Positions 55,048-63,845 of a stretch of 64,000 nucleotides of DNA are shown here, one piece after another. The position numbers and the translations under genes are program-made. The stretch is taken from NCBI GenBank assembly GCA_965230185.1, contig OZ245995.1, positions 1,922,001 to 1,986,000 of the forward strand, written 5' to 3'. This DNA is from Motiliproteus sp965230185 (GTDB taxonomy: Bacteria > Pseudomonadota > Gammaproteobacteria > Pseudomonadales > Balneatricaceae). The notes under the pieces are model-generated. The model had not been told where the DNA came from and did no database searches. It worked only from the letters and a program-made list of their open reading frames with translations. Numbering within the stretch: position 1 is the first letter of the stretch; each line of letters opens with the position of its first letter.

Positions 55048-55820
55048 ATTCGGGCTCCGGATCAGTGCTGCCGCCGGACGGCTGAAACGCCGGGGCCGTT
55101 GCGAAACTCAGAGGTGTGGCTGACTGTATAGCGCCCCCCCCCCCTGCTCAGTGTGCGAAAGTGCTTCGGCTTCGATATCGCTGAGGTGGGTTGTATTCCA
55201 GGTCGGCCGGGCGGATAGCAGTACCGATGTCCTGCTGTCTCGCGATTATCGACATGACCGGGTCTGGCGCAGGGCGGTTGCAGAAGGGGATCAGGCCGGA
55301 AGCTGGTGAGTCCTGAGGTTTTGCGGGACTGCGAGGCTGTCTTCTGATCCGCTTTTCTGAGTGGCTCACCCGTCCTTGCGGTGTGCTGAAAATTTATCTC
55401 TTCTTATCGGAAATTTTTCTCGGCGGTGTTGCTCTGTCGATGGCTTCTTTTTACCTGACCGGCAGCTATGCCCCATCGTTTAAGGGTTTGCCGGAACTGC
55501 CCACAAAGGCTGTGGATAATTCTGTGCATGAAGTCTGGGTAATGGCCGTTGATGCCCGCAAACAGAGGAGGTGTTACGAATTGGTCAAAAAATAAACAGC
55601 GATATTTTATTTAATTGAAACAATTGCTTATGAAAGTCAATAGTGCTCTTTCAAAAGAATGGCTGTTGATGGGAAGTTGATTTATGTCATCGATATATAA
55701 GGCAGCAGCGGTGTGTATATCCAATGCCGGTGACATGATTCGGGGTCGTCGGAGACCGATTACCGGGGAGTGTCGGGGCGTGCCGAAACTCCCGGATGAC
55801 GGCTGGCTATAAGGGGGGGA
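55048..55820. other. Gene-poor, partly AT-rich patch
   Basis: 773 bases with no well-supported gene. It contains an 11-base C tract (55134-55144), a normal-GC part up to about 55380, then a clearly AT-rich part (about 55380-55700) unlike the surrounding genome. Short open frames exist on both strands, but none has a good ribosome site or a recognisable product. It looks like decayed or imported DNA. Confidence 0.6.
55383..55595 (+). CDS. Possible small membrane ORF in the AT-rich patch
   Basis: 70 codons from GTG 55383. The N-terminal half is hydrophobic (IFLGGVALSMASFYLTG) and the C-terminal half charged. No ribosome site is visible and I recognise no family. It may be a remnant of a larger gene. 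Confidence 0.2.
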   Translation: MLKIYLFLSEIFLGGVALSMASFYLTGSYAPSFKGLPELPTKAVDNSVHEVWVMAVDARKQRRCYELVKK

Positions 55821-56135
55821 TCAGCGGCGGAACAGCCCGCTCAGTTTAGTGGCCAGCATGACGTCGCCCTCGGCGCGCAGTCGGCCGCTCATAAACGCAA
55901 AGGTGCCGCCAAGATCGCCATAGATAATATCGACGAAGGTCTCACTGTCCATGATCAGGGTGACGTCGGGGTCCGGGTCTTCCTGCTGATGCACTTCACA
56001 CTGACCATCGGCGATGCGAATGCAGTAGACCTGGTCATCCTCGATATTGATCTGGAATGTCGCATCCATGTCGCCGGCGGCCTGCGGCTGGAACTTGCTG
56101 ACCAGTTTATTCATCACATCGGCTACAGATTTCAT
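55821..56135 (-). CDS. SCP2 sterol-carrier domain protein
   Basis: 104 residues spanning one SCP2 domain: ATFQINIEDDQVYCIRIADG, CEVHQQEDPDPDVTLIMDS and the terminal LRAEGDVMLATKLSGLF. The domain forms a hydrophobic tunnel that binds lipids or acyl chains. Single-domain bacterial copies are common and of unclear function. It is alone on the minus strand, divergent from sohB. Confidence 0.92.
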   Translation of the reverse strand: MKSVADVMNKLVSKFQPQAAGDMDATFQINIEDDQVYCIRIADGQCEVHQQEDPDPDVTLIMDSETFVDIIYGDLGGTFAFMSGRLRAEGDVMLATKLSGLFRR

Positions 56136-56313
56136 TCATCGATTCCTCGTACTTCTGACGGCGTCATCATAACAGGTATGGTTCCGGTTTGAAGAGCAGT
56201 GAAAGAATGGCCTGTTTTCAGTGGTTTCCGGCTGCAGAACTAGTCCCGGATCGCTTCCGCTTTTGATACAATCGGCTGAATTTTTCCGAACCGCACATCT
56301 GAAAGGAGATTCT

Positions 56314-57378
56314 GTGCTGGACTTTCTGCTTGAATACGGCCTGTTTCTGGCTAAAGCTGTGACTATTGTCGCGGCGATTCTGGTTGTCGTAGCAGCCGCT
56401 TCCCAGCTTGCATCCAGAGGCCGGGAGGAGAGTGGTGGTCATATCGAGGTCAAGCATCTGAATGAAGAGCTGAGCCTGATGACCGACACCCTGAAAGAGG
56501 GGATCGTTGACAAAACTCTGCTGAAGAAGGAACGCAAGGAAGAGAGGAAGCGTGAGAAGGCAGAAGCGAAGGCGCGCTCGAAAGAGGTGAAGAAGGGCGT
56601 CGATATTGAGAAAGAACACAAAAAAAGGGTGTTCGTGCTGGATTTTGATGGAGATATCAAGGCGTCCGACGTGGAACCCATGCGTGAAGAGATTACCGCC
56701 GTTCTGACGCTGGCGACAGCGCGGGATGAAGTGGTGATTCGACTGGAAAGTGGTGGCGGCATGGTGCACTCCTACGGGCTGGCGGCCTCGCAACTGCAGC
56801 GTATCAAGGATCACGAGATCCCGCTGGTGGTCACCGTCGACCGCGTTGCCGCCAGCGGCGGCTATATGATGGCCTGTATCGCCGATCGTCTGATCGCGGC
56901 GCCCTTTGCCGTACTGGGCTCGATCGGAGTCGTCGCCCAGATACCGAACTTCCACCGATTGTTGAAGAAAAACGATATTGATGTTGAACTGCTGACGGCG
57001 GGTGAGTACAAACGTACGCTGACGATGTTCGGTGAAAATACCGACAGCGATCGTGAAAAGTTTGTCGAAGATCTGGAAGACACCCACCTGCTGTTTAAGG
57101 AATTTGTTTCAGAACACCGTCCTCAGGTCGATATAGAGGAGGTTGCCAGCGGAGAAGTATGGTTTGGCAGACGTGCCATGGAAAAGGCGCTGATCGATGA
57201 GATCAGTACCAGCGACGAGTATTTGTTAACAGCCTGTGACGAGGCCGAGGTGTATCTCGTTCGCTATGTTGAGAAGAAGTCCCTGCCAGAGCGGTTTGGT
57301 ATATCAGTTTCCGGTGCCCTTGACCGGGTGCTGTTGACCTGGTGGGACCGGATACAGAAAACACGTTATTTCTCCTAG
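56314..57378 (+). CDS. sohB: Inner-membrane protease SohB
   Basis: 354 residues from GTG 56314, with AAGGAG 7-8 bases upstream; the open frame runs further back but lacks a better start. An N-terminal membrane helix (FLAKAVTIVAAILVVVAAAS) and a charged coiled stretch precede an S49 peptidase domain. The Ser/Lys dyad is Ser181 (RVAASGGYMMA) and Lys233 (AGEYKRTLTMFGENTD). SohB is a signal-peptide-peptidase-like serine protease. psrA starts 9 bases after it. Confidence 0.94.
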   Translation: MLDFLLEYGLFLAKAVTIVAAILVVVAAASQLASRGREESGGHIEVKHLNEELSLMTDTLKEGIVDKTLLKKERKEERKREKAEAKARSKEVKKGVDIEKEHKKRVFVLDFDGDIKASDVEPMREEITAVLTLATARDEVVIRLESGGGMVHSYGLAASQLQRIKDHEIPLVVTVDRVAASGGYMMACIADRLIAAPFAVLGSIGVVAQIPNFHRLLKKNDIDVELLTAGEYKRTLTMFGENTDSDREKFVEDLEDTHLLFKEFVSEHRPQVDIEEVASGEVWFGRRAMEKALIDEISTSDEYLLTACDEAEVYLVRYVEKKSLPERFGISVSGALDRVLLTWWDRIQKTRYFS

Positions 57379-57387
57379 GAGTTGCGA

Positions 57388-58047
57388 TTGTCTCAGGACA
57401 CAGCCAAACGCATTCTGGACGCAGCGATCACCCTGTTTGCCGAGCATGGCTTCCAGGAAACTTCGCTCCGTGACATTACCGGGCTTGCCAAAGTAAATCT
57501 GGCCTCGGTGAACTATCATTTCGGTTCCCGCAAGGCGCTGGTACATGCCGTGGCAGAACATTACCTGTCTCCTCTGTGCCGGGATCTGGAGAACAGCATT
57601 ACCGAGCGACTGGTGGATGAAACCGATATCCACCCCGAAGAGCTGTTTGAGATGTTGGTCAAGGCCGTGCTGCGCGCTTCCGGTGCCCGCCCGCAGGGGG
57701 TGGTGCTGTTTATGCGTCTGATGGGCTTTGCCTATCTGGAATCCCAGAGCGACCTGCGTCCCTTTATCATTAAGGAATACGGCCAGACCTTTAAGAGCTT
57801 TATGCGGCTGCTGCACAGCTCAGTCCCCAGTCTCACTGAGGATGAATTCTTCTGGCGTATCCATCTGATGCTGGGCGCGACGATTTTTCCGATCTCCAGC
57901 CACCGTACGCTCAGTGATATCGAATCGGAAAACTACGAGACCCGTTCCAGCGTCGAAGTGACTCTGCACCGTCTGGTGCCCTTCCTGGTGGCGGGCCTGT
58001 CTGCCCCGGCCGATACCGTTTCCGGTAAGGTGGAGAAGCTTTTGTGA
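57388..58047 (+). CDS. psrA: TetR-family regulator PsrA
   Basis: 219 residues. TTG 57388 is chosen because AGGAG lies 6 bases before it; the TTG at 57382 touches that site. The helix-turn-helix is at SLRDITGLAKVNLASVNYHFGSR. Similarity to pseudomonad PsrA runs through the C-terminal part (LFEMLVKAVLRASG, FMRLMGFAYLESQSDLRPFI, EFFWRIHLMLGA). PsrA senses long-chain fatty acids, represses beta-oxidation genes and activates rpoS in Pseudomonas. The stop overlaps the next start as GTGA. psrA next to nagZ is also the Pseudomonas order. Confidence 0.88.
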   Translation: MSQDTAKRILDAAITLFAEHGFQETSLRDITGLAKVNLASVNYHFGSRKALVHAVAEHYLSPLCRDLENSITERLVDETDIHPEELFEMLVKAVLRASGARPQGVVLFMRLMGFAYLESQSDLRPFIIKEYGQTFKSFMRLLHSSVPSLTEDEFFWRIHLMLGATIFPISSHRTLSDIESENYETRSSVEVTLHRLVPFLVAGLSAPADTVSGKVEKLL

Positions 58048-58532
58048 ATCCGGCCGTTGGTCTGGATGTCTCCCTCAGCAACCAGACCCTGACGCTGCTT
58101 CGCGACCAGCAGCCTGTCCGCCAGTTTTCTGTTTCCACCGCTCGCAACGGTGCCGGCGAACTCAACGGCAGTGAATGCACGCCCCGGGGCCAGCACTATA
58201 TCCGCGCCCGGATCGGCGCCGCTCAGCCTTCCGGCACCGTGTTTCGGGGGCGTCGCCCCACCGGTGAAATCTGGAGTCCGCAGCTGGCGGCTCGTTACCC
58301 TGACCGTGACTGGATCCTGAGTCGCATCCTCTGGCTCTGTGGCTGCGAACCGGGCCGCAATCGACTCGGCTCTGTCGACAGTATGCGGCGATATATCTAT
58401 ATCCACGGTACGCCCGACACCGAACCCATGGGGGTGGCTGTTTCCCACGGCTGTATCCGGATGCGCAATGATGACATTATCTGGCTCTTCGACCAGCTCC
58501 CGGCGGCTGCCCCGGTGGTCATCAGAGAGTAA
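58044..58532 (+). CDS. Cytoplasmic YkuD-family L,D-carboxypeptidase or transpeptidase
   Basis: 162 residues from a GTG overlapping the psrA stop. The catalytic YkuD motif is intact: IHGTPDTEPMG then VSHGCIRM, with His135 and nucleophile Cys137. There is no signal peptide or membrane helix, so it should stay in the cytoplasm, unlike cross-linking L,D-transpeptidases. In Acinetobacter the cytoplasmic YkuD protein ElsL acts as an L,D-carboxypeptidase in peptidoglycan recycling. With nagZ 124 bases downstream, a similar role is the best inference here. Confidence 0.85.
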   Translation: MNPAVGLDVSLSNQTLTLLRDQQPVRQFSVSTARNGAGELNGSECTPRGQHYIRARIGAAQPSGTVFRGRRPTGEIWSPQLAARYPDRDWILSRILWLCGCEPGRNRLGSVDSMRRYIYIHGTPDTEPMGVAVSHGCIRMRNDDIIWLFDQLPAAAPVVIRE

Positions 58533-58655
58533 TTACAGCATGTTGGAATGGCCGCCGGGCCGCAGCAGGAGGGTGGGGCGGTGGTTTCAGAAATGGCCGG
58601 CAAACAGAGAATTGCCCGTACAACTGTCCGAAGGATTCGCTGAGAGAGTAGTTAC

Positions 58656-59699
58656 ATGACCGATATCGATTCTGCCGGCGCTGGTGTCGCCGGTCCGCTG
58701 ATGCTGGATCTGCAGGGTACCGAACTGACGGCTGCAGAAGCGGAGGTGCTGCAGCGCGGTCCGGTGGGCGGCGTCATCCTGTTCGGTCGTAACTATGCCG
58801 ATCCCGGGCAGCTGGCCGCACTGACAGGGGCTATCGCCGAAATTCGACCGGAACTGCTGATTGCCGTCGATCACGAAGGGGGGCGGGTGCAGCGCTTCCG
58901 TCAGGGGTTTACATCGGTACCGGCCATGGGGCTGCTCGGTGAGCTGTGCCGTCAGGATTCGGTCAGAGCCCTGAAACTGGCCCGTGACTGCGGCTGGTTG
59001 CTGGCCTCCGAACTGATCGCTTACGGCATCGACATCAGTTTTACACCGGTACTGGACCTGGACCGCCAGATCAGTGAGGTGATCGGCGATCGCGCTTTCG
59101 GTGCCCGGGCTGAAACGGTGATCTCGCTGGCCGCGGAACTGATGGCCGGCATGCATGAGGCCGGTATGGCCACCACCGGTAAGCACTTCCCCGGTCACGG
59201 CGGGGTGGCGGCCGATTCCCATCTGGAGATTCCGGTGGATGAGCGCAGCTACGAGCAGATCGAAGCGGAGGACCTGCGTCCCTTTGCCCGCTTTGCCCGT
59301 CAGCAGATGGACGCAGTGATGCCTGCACATGTTATCTACGATCGTTGCGACAGCGCTCCGGCCGGATTCTCCGAGTTCTGGCTGCAGCAGATCCTGCGCC
59401 GGCGGCTGGGCTTTAACGGCGTAATCTTCAGCGATGACCTGAGCATGGAGGGGGCGGTCGTGGCCGGCAGTTACCCGCAACGGGCGCAGGCGGCTCTGGA
59501 GGCCGGCTGCGATATGGTGCTGGTCTGCAATAAACCGGTAGCAGCGCTGGAAGTGCTGCAGTGGCTGGAACAGCAGCAGATTACCGAGGCGCCGCGGGTG
59601 GCGGCAATGAAAGCGAAAAAACGGGTCTTTATTGAATCGCTGCAAAGCGACCCGCGCTGGCAGGCCACCCGACAGGCGTTGACGGACCTTAACGGCTGA
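58656..59699 (+). CDS. nagZ: Beta-N-acetylhexosaminidase NagZ
   Basis: 347 residues, glycoside hydrolase family 3. It removes GlcNAc from anhydro-muropeptides in cell-wall recycling, producing signals for AmpR-type induction of beta-lactamase where present. The motif KHFPGHG (residues 176-182), the following DSH, and SDDLSMEGA (Asp260/261 region with the nucleophile) are intact. It is cytoplasmic, without a signal peptide. It is probably cotranscribed with psrA, the YkuD gene and mscS. Confidence 0.96.
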   Translation: MTDIDSAGAGVAGPLMLDLQGTELTAAEAEVLQRGPVGGVILFGRNYADPGQLAALTGAIAEIRPELLIAVDHEGGRVQRFRQGFTSVPAMGLLGELCRQDSVRALKLARDCGWLLASELIAYGIDISFTPVLDLDRQISEVIGDRAFGARAETVISLAAELMAGMHEAGMATTGKHFPGHGGVAADSHLEIPVDERSYEQIEAEDLRPFARFARQQMDAVMPAHVIYDRCDSAPAGFSEFWLQQILRRRLGFNGVIFSDDLSMEGAVVAGSYPQRAQAALEAGCDMVLVCNKPVAALEVLQWLEQQQITEAPRVAAMKAKKRVFIESLQSDPRWQATRQALTDLNG

Positions 59700-59709
59700 G
59701 GCAGGAATC

Positions 59710-60846
59710 ATGGATCCGGATCTGAAAGCATACTGGGCAGAAATCTGGTCACAGCTGGGCCTGCAGGGGCAGCAGGGGCTGTGGATCATCGAAGTGTTTG
59801 TGGTGGTCTTTATCACCCTGATCGCCAACTTTATGCTGCGGCGAATCCTCAACCGGCTGGCGGAAAAGCTGAAGAAAACCCGCAACCTCTGGGACGACAT
59901 TCTGATCGAAGCGGTACGACGTCCGGCGGCACTGCTGATCTGGGTGGTGGGTCTGGCCTGGGCGGCCCGGCTGGTGGATATGCAGTCGGACACCTCAATT
60001 CTGGCTGCGGTTGAGCCGGCTCGTGATATTGCCGTGATACTGTTGCTGAGCTGGTTCCTGATCCGTCTGGTCAGGGGCGGTGAGCAGGCGGTGATGGAAC
60101 CGGCCCGCTTTAAGAAACCGATGGACGAGACCACCGCCCACGCCATCGGCAAGCTGCTGCGGGCCTCGATCATCATCACCACCGTACTGGTGATAATGCA
60201 GTCGCTGGGTTACAGCATTTCCGGAGTGCTGGCTTTCGGAGGGATCGGCGGTATCGCCATCGGTTTTGCCGCTAAGGATCTGCTGGCCAATTTTTTTGGC
60301 GGACTGATGATCTATCTGGACCGGCCCTTCGCAGTCGGCGACTGGATCCGTTCGCCGGATAAGGAGATCGAAGGCACCGTCGAATATATCGGCTGGCGTC
60401 AGACTCGCATCCGCACTTTTGATAAACGGCCTCTCTATGTGCCCAACTCCACCTTCGCCAGTATCTCGGTGGAAAATCCGTCACGGATGAATAATCGACG
60501 TATTTACGAAACCATCGGTCTTCGCTACGACGATGCCGGTCAGGTGGAGCCGGTGATCAATGCCGTTCGGGAGATGCTGAGGAATCACCCGGATATCGAT
60601 ACCAGTCAGACGTTGATCGTCAATCTCAACAGCTTCGGCGCCAGTTCGCTGGACTTCTTTATCTATACCTTTACCCGAACCACCGATTGGGTGGAGTTTC
60701 ATCAGATCAAGCAGGATGTGATGCTGAAGATTATCGGCATTGTCGAGGAGCTGGGCGCTGACTTTGCCTTCCCGACACAGACGGTGCACCTGCCCGAGCT
60801 GACAGACGCTGAGGTTCTGGCCGCCGTTACCGGCCAGGGTCGCTGA
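59710..60846 (+). CDS. MscS-type mechanosensitive channel
   Basis: 378 residues. Four or five N-terminal membrane helices precede the pore helix (GVLAFGGIGGIAIGFAAKDL) and the MscS beta domain (YLDRPFAVGDWIRSPDKEIE, GTVEYIGWRQTRIRTFDKRP, PNSTFASISVENPSRM). It is larger than the E. coli MscS core and more like YnaI-size channels. It gates under membrane tension and releases solutes after osmotic downshift. It starts 10 bases after nagZ. Confidence 0.93.
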   Translation: MDPDLKAYWAEIWSQLGLQGQQGLWIIEVFVVVFITLIANFMLRRILNRLAEKLKKTRNLWDDILIEAVRRPAALLIWVVGLAWAARLVDMQSDTSILAAVEPARDIAVILLLSWFLIRLVRGGEQAVMEPARFKKPMDETTAHAIGKLLRASIIITTVLVIMQSLGYSISGVLAFGGIGGIAIGFAAKDLLANFFGGLMIYLDRPFAVGDWIRSPDKEIEGTVEYIGWRQTRIRTFDKRPLYVPNSTFASISVENPSRMNNRRIYETIGLRYDDAGQVEPVINAVREMLRNHPDIDTSQTLIVNLNSFGASSLDFFIYTFTRTTDWVEFHQIKQDVMLKIIGIVEELGADFAFPTQTVHLPELTDAEVLAAVTGQGR

Positions 60847-60890
60847 GATGTTTCGGATCCTCTGTCAGCGCCGCCGACGCTTGCCGATGG

Positions 60891-60904
60891 TTGATAAATA
60901 TCAA
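60891..60904 (+). promoter_or_regulatory. FNR/DNR box upstream of the cytochrome c gene
   Basis: TTGATAAATATCAA is a perfect FNR-type palindrome 110 bases before the cytochrome c start. It is the same type as the nosR box at 46790-46803. A class II arrangement would place the -10 near 60927-60932 (AATAGT, weak) and the start of transcription near 60939. Confidence 0.8.
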
Positions 60905-61014
60905 TGCGGCGTCGACTGATAACGGGAATAGTGATGCGACCAGTCCCGGGGCTGGTAAATATCATTTACTGTCCGTTGATCGGGCAGTGAAATCCTGTAT
61001 CACAGAGGTATTCC

Positions 61015-61455
61015 ATGTTTGCAGTGTTTCACCATTCCGGCAGGCTGGCCGCTCCAGTACTGGCTGCTCTGCTGGCTGTCACTCCCCTGAGTCAGGCTTC
61101 CGAGGCCACCGTATCGATCACCAGTGCCGATCTGGATGCGGCCAGCATCAGGAAGGGTAAGGGCAGGGGGGCGGTTTGCCGGGGCTGTCACAAGGTACGT
61201 GAGGGCGAGCAGGGCGGCATGGGGCCGAATCTCTGGAACGTCTTTAACCGTAAGAAAGCCGCTCAGCCGGAATTCAACTACTCGAAGGTGCTGCAGCAGG
61301 CGGGTGGCCGGTGGGATCCGGAAAGTCTGGACCGCTTTCTCACCAGACCCGGAAAATACCTGCCGGGTACAAGAATGACCTTCGGTGGGATCAAAAAGCA
61401 GAAGGACCGTGCCAACGTGATCGCCTGGCTACGCAGCCTGTCGGTCAATCAGTAA
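61015..61455 (+). CDS. Small periplasmic cytochrome c
   Basis: 146 residues with a signal peptide (about residues 1-29). One heme c site, Cys55-Arg-Gly-Cys58-His59, and a likely axial Met121 in PGTRMTFGG place it in the class I c2/c550 group. Loops GMGPNLWNVFNRK and KYLPGTRMTF are typical. The upstream FNR/DNR box indicates low-oxygen or denitrification expression, so it is a candidate electron donor to NosZ. It is monocistronic, with a GC hairpin after the stop. Confidence 0.92.
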   Translation: MFAVFHHSGRLAAPVLAALLAVTPLSQASEATVSITSADLDAASIRKGKGRGAVCRGCHKVREGEQGGMGPNLWNVFNRKKAAQPEFNYSKVLQQAGGRWDPESLDRFLTRPGKYLPGTRMTFGGIKKQKDRANVIAWLRSLSVNQ

Positions 61456-61470
61456 ACGAATCCTCGATGC

Positions 61471-61488
61471 GGAGGCCTCGGCGCCTCC
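61471..61488 (+). other. Stem-loop after the cytochrome c gene
   Basis: GGAGGC, 6 bases, GCCTCC, starting 15 bases after the stop. No T-run, so a weak terminator at best. Confidence 0.4.
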
Positions 61489-61664
61489 GATTCTCTCATC
61501 GGCCGATCTGCCATCGGCCTGCTCGGGTCTGTTTCCACGGTGGACCTCAGCAGTCAGCTTTAAACAGCCACGATTTCTGCTATACCCTTATCTCCAGCTT
61601 TCAGTTTTTTAAGCTTCCTGCCGCTGCCCGGAAGGACGCTTTTTGTCCGTCACAGGGAGTCGTC

Positions 61665-62084
61665 ATGAGCAGTCAGAACCCGAGCATCCTGTCCCATATC
61701 TCACTGGGCACCAACGACTATGAGCGAGCGGTGGCCTTCTACGATCAGCTGCTGGCCTGCATCGATGCCCGTCGCATCATGGAGCATCCGGGGGCGGCGG
61801 CTTATGGCCGGCAGTATCCGGAGTTCTGGATTCAGTCCCCTGCCGATGGCGAACGGGCGGCCACCGGCAACGGCACCCATGTCGGCTTTTTCGCCGCCAG
61901 CCGCGACCAGGTGAATGCCTTCTACGCGAAGGCGATCGAGCTGGGGGCGACCGGTGACGGCGAGCCGGGACCGCGTCCCCACTATGGTGAGCCCTACTAC
62001 GGCTGTTTTGTTCGCGACCTCGACGGCCATAAGATCGAAGCCGCATACTGGGATATGGAGCTGGCAGCAAAGCTGGGCATGTAA
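61665..62084 (+). CDS. VOC/glyoxalase-fold family protein
   Basis: 139 residues from ATG 61665, with CAGGGAG upstream. The two beta-alpha-beta-beta-beta halves are visible: HISLGTNDYERAVAFYDQLL and HVGFFAASRDQVNAFYAKAI, ending RDLDGHKIEAAYWDMEL. Likely metal ligands are the His in SHIS and the Glu in KIEAAYW. The family covers glyoxalases, dioxygenases and resistance proteins; the exact reaction is unknown. Confidence 0.88.
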   Translation: MSSQNPSILSHISLGTNDYERAVAFYDQLLACIDARRIMEHPGAAAYGRQYPEFWIQSPADGERAATGNGTHVGFFAASRDQVNAFYAKAIELGATGDGEPGPRPHYGEPYYGCFVRDLDGHKIEAAYWDMELAAKLGM

Positions 62085-62094
62085 TCCGGCTCGT

Positions 62095-62814
62095 TCAGGG
62101 GGACGGATCGTCGGCTCCGGGACAGCCCCGATTGAGAGGAGGCTGTTCGTCAGCCTCGCCCACTTCCTCCTCAGCAATCACCTCGACTTCGGCGCAGCCC
62201 TCCTCAATCCACTGCTGCAGATGGGGGCTGGCGAGCCAGTGCTGGCAGTATTCGCGGGCGGATTCGCTCAGAGGCACCTGGTAGGCGTTAAAACGAATCA
62301 CAACCGGTGCATAAAATGCGTCGACGATGCCGAAGCGGCCGAGCAGCCAGGCACCCGGCTCGGTACGCTGTTGCCGACACTGCTGCCAGAGCGCTTCGAT
62401 GCGGCGAATGTCGGCTGCGGCCTGATCAGAATAACGAAGACTGCGCTGTGCGGCCCGACAGTTCATCGGCAGCTCGTTTCTCAGTGCGCTAAAGCCGGCG
62501 TGCATTTCTGCCGTGACCGATCGGGCCAGGGCGCGCTGCCCGGCATCTTCCGGCCATAGCTCCGGGTGACGTTCGGCCAGGTATTCGCAGATGGCCGAGC
62601 TCTCCCAGATGTTCGGTACAGCCTGCTGGCCGGTGCAGAGTACCGGTACCTTCGTGGCTCCGGAATACTGGCTGATCTGTTGCTTAAAGCTGTCGGTGAA
62701 CAGCGGAATGCGGATCTCCTCAAACCGAATACCCAGTTGCTTCAGCACCAGCCAGGGGCGCAGTGACCAGGAGGAGTAGTTCTTGTTGCCGATAACCAGT
62801 TGCATTGTCTGCAT
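62095..62814 (-). CDS. Glutathione S-transferase family protein
   Basis: About 239 residues from ATG 62814, which has AGGA about 9 bases upstream. The thioredoxin-like N-domain (LVIGNKNYSSWSLRPWLVLK) carries the Ser pair at the glutathione site, followed by KVPVL and ESSAICEYLAE. The C-domain is helical, and an acidic tail of about 30 residues ends the protein. The motif NKNYSSWSLRPW marks the subgroup common in marine gammaproteobacteria. It is divergent from the LysR gene, which may control it. Confidence 0.88.
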   Translation of the reverse strand: MQTMQLVIGNKNYSSWSLRPWLVLKQLGIRFEEIRIPLFTDSFKQQISQYSGATKVPVLCTGQQAVPNIWESSAICEYLAERHPELWPEDAGQRALARSVTAEMHAGFSALRNELPMNCRAAQRSLRYSDQAAADIRRIEALWQQCRQQRTEPGAWLLGRFGIVDAFYAPVVIRFNAYQVPLSESAREYCQHWLASPHLQQWIEEGCAEVEVIAEEEVGEADEQPPLNRGCPGADDPSP

Positions 62815-62993
62815 TTGCCGATTCCTTTTTTCGGGACTGATGATGGTTGAGATCGTCGTTTTACGGCTATTAGTTTTGCTGTGGGTTACCGGTACCACAA
62901 ACGAATTTTTCTGATGACATCTGTCAGCAGAATTGAAGTGTTATCAGCGCTCAGCCGATAGCGGTGCCCGGCTGAGTTGGGTATCCTCAGCCC

Positions 62994-63845
62994 ATGGATA
63001 TCGACCTGTTACGCAGCTTTGTGGCCTTTGTGGAAAGTGGCAGCTTCACCGGTGCCGCCCGTAAAACCTTCAGAACGCAGTCCGCCATCAGCATGCAGAT
63101 GAAACGGCTGGAGGAGGAGAGCGGCCGCCAGCTGTTTGTCCGGGATGGCCGCAACCTGTTGTTGTCGGACGATGGCAAACTGCTGGCCAGCTACGCCCGT
63201 CGCATCCTGGCGTTGCATGACGAGGCGCTGGGGACACTGAAAGCGGCCGGGGAGCACCCGCCGCTGCGTATCGGTTGTCCCGACGACTATGTCGAGCGGC
63301 TGTTACCGGAGCTGTTGCGACGCATCCGGGCCGACTATCCGGAACTGCGGATCAGCGTCAGTTGCGCCACCTCAGCCATCCTGCGGGGAAGGCTCGATAA
63401 CGGCGAGCTGGATCTGGCGGTGATAACCCGCAGTCCGGACAGTGACGAGGGCTATCTGCTGATCCATGACCGCGGCTGCTGGATGGCGGCGCCGGGATCC
63501 CGATTGCCCGAGCAGGAACCTCTGCCGCTGGCCCTCTACGGCGAAGACTGTAAGTTTCACACCACCGCCGTCGACGGACTCGATAAACTGGAGCGGTCCT
63601 ATCAGCTGCAGTACACCACCACCAACGCCAGTGTGCTGCAGGCGCTGGTGCGCAGTGATCTGGCGGTGAGTGCGGTGGCGTCCCTGAGTGTCCCCCGGGA
63701 TCTGGCGGTGGTTGGCGACCATCCCCGGCTTCCGGCATTACCGGCCATCGACATTGTTCTGCTGTCCGCGCCCCGCCGTCATTCGCTGGTAACGCCGCAA
63801 TGGTTACGGGCGCTCAGTGACGGCTTTCTGCAGGACGGCCAGTAA
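62994..63845 (+). CDS. LysR-family transcriptional regulator
   Basis: 283 residues. The N-terminal winged helix is MDIDLLRSFVAFVESGSFTG followed by AARKTFRTQSAISMQMKRLE; the effector domain starts LRIGCPDDYVERLLPELL. Helix-turn-helix and linker are typical. It is divergent from the GST gene across 179 bases, the classical arrangement for a LysR regulator and its target. The effector is unknown. Confidence 0.92.
   Translation: MDIDLLRSFVAFVESGSFTGAARKTFRTQSAISMQMKRLEEESGRQLFVRDGRNLLLSDDGKLLASYARRILALHDEALGTLKAAGEHPPLRIGCPDDYVERLLPELLRRIRADYPELRISVSCATSAILRGRLDNGELDLAVITRSPDSDEGYLLIHDRGCWMAAPGSRLPEQEPLPLALYGEDCKFHTTAVDGLDKLERSYQLQYTTTNASVLQALVRSDLAVSAVASLSVPRDLAVVGDHPRLPALPAIDIVLLSAPRRHSLVTPQWLRALSDGFLQDGQ

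Noticed and set aside
55148..55369. 73-codon minus-strand frame
   Set aside because: Basic, low-complexity product, no ribosome site, ends next to a poly-C tract; no evidence of a gene.
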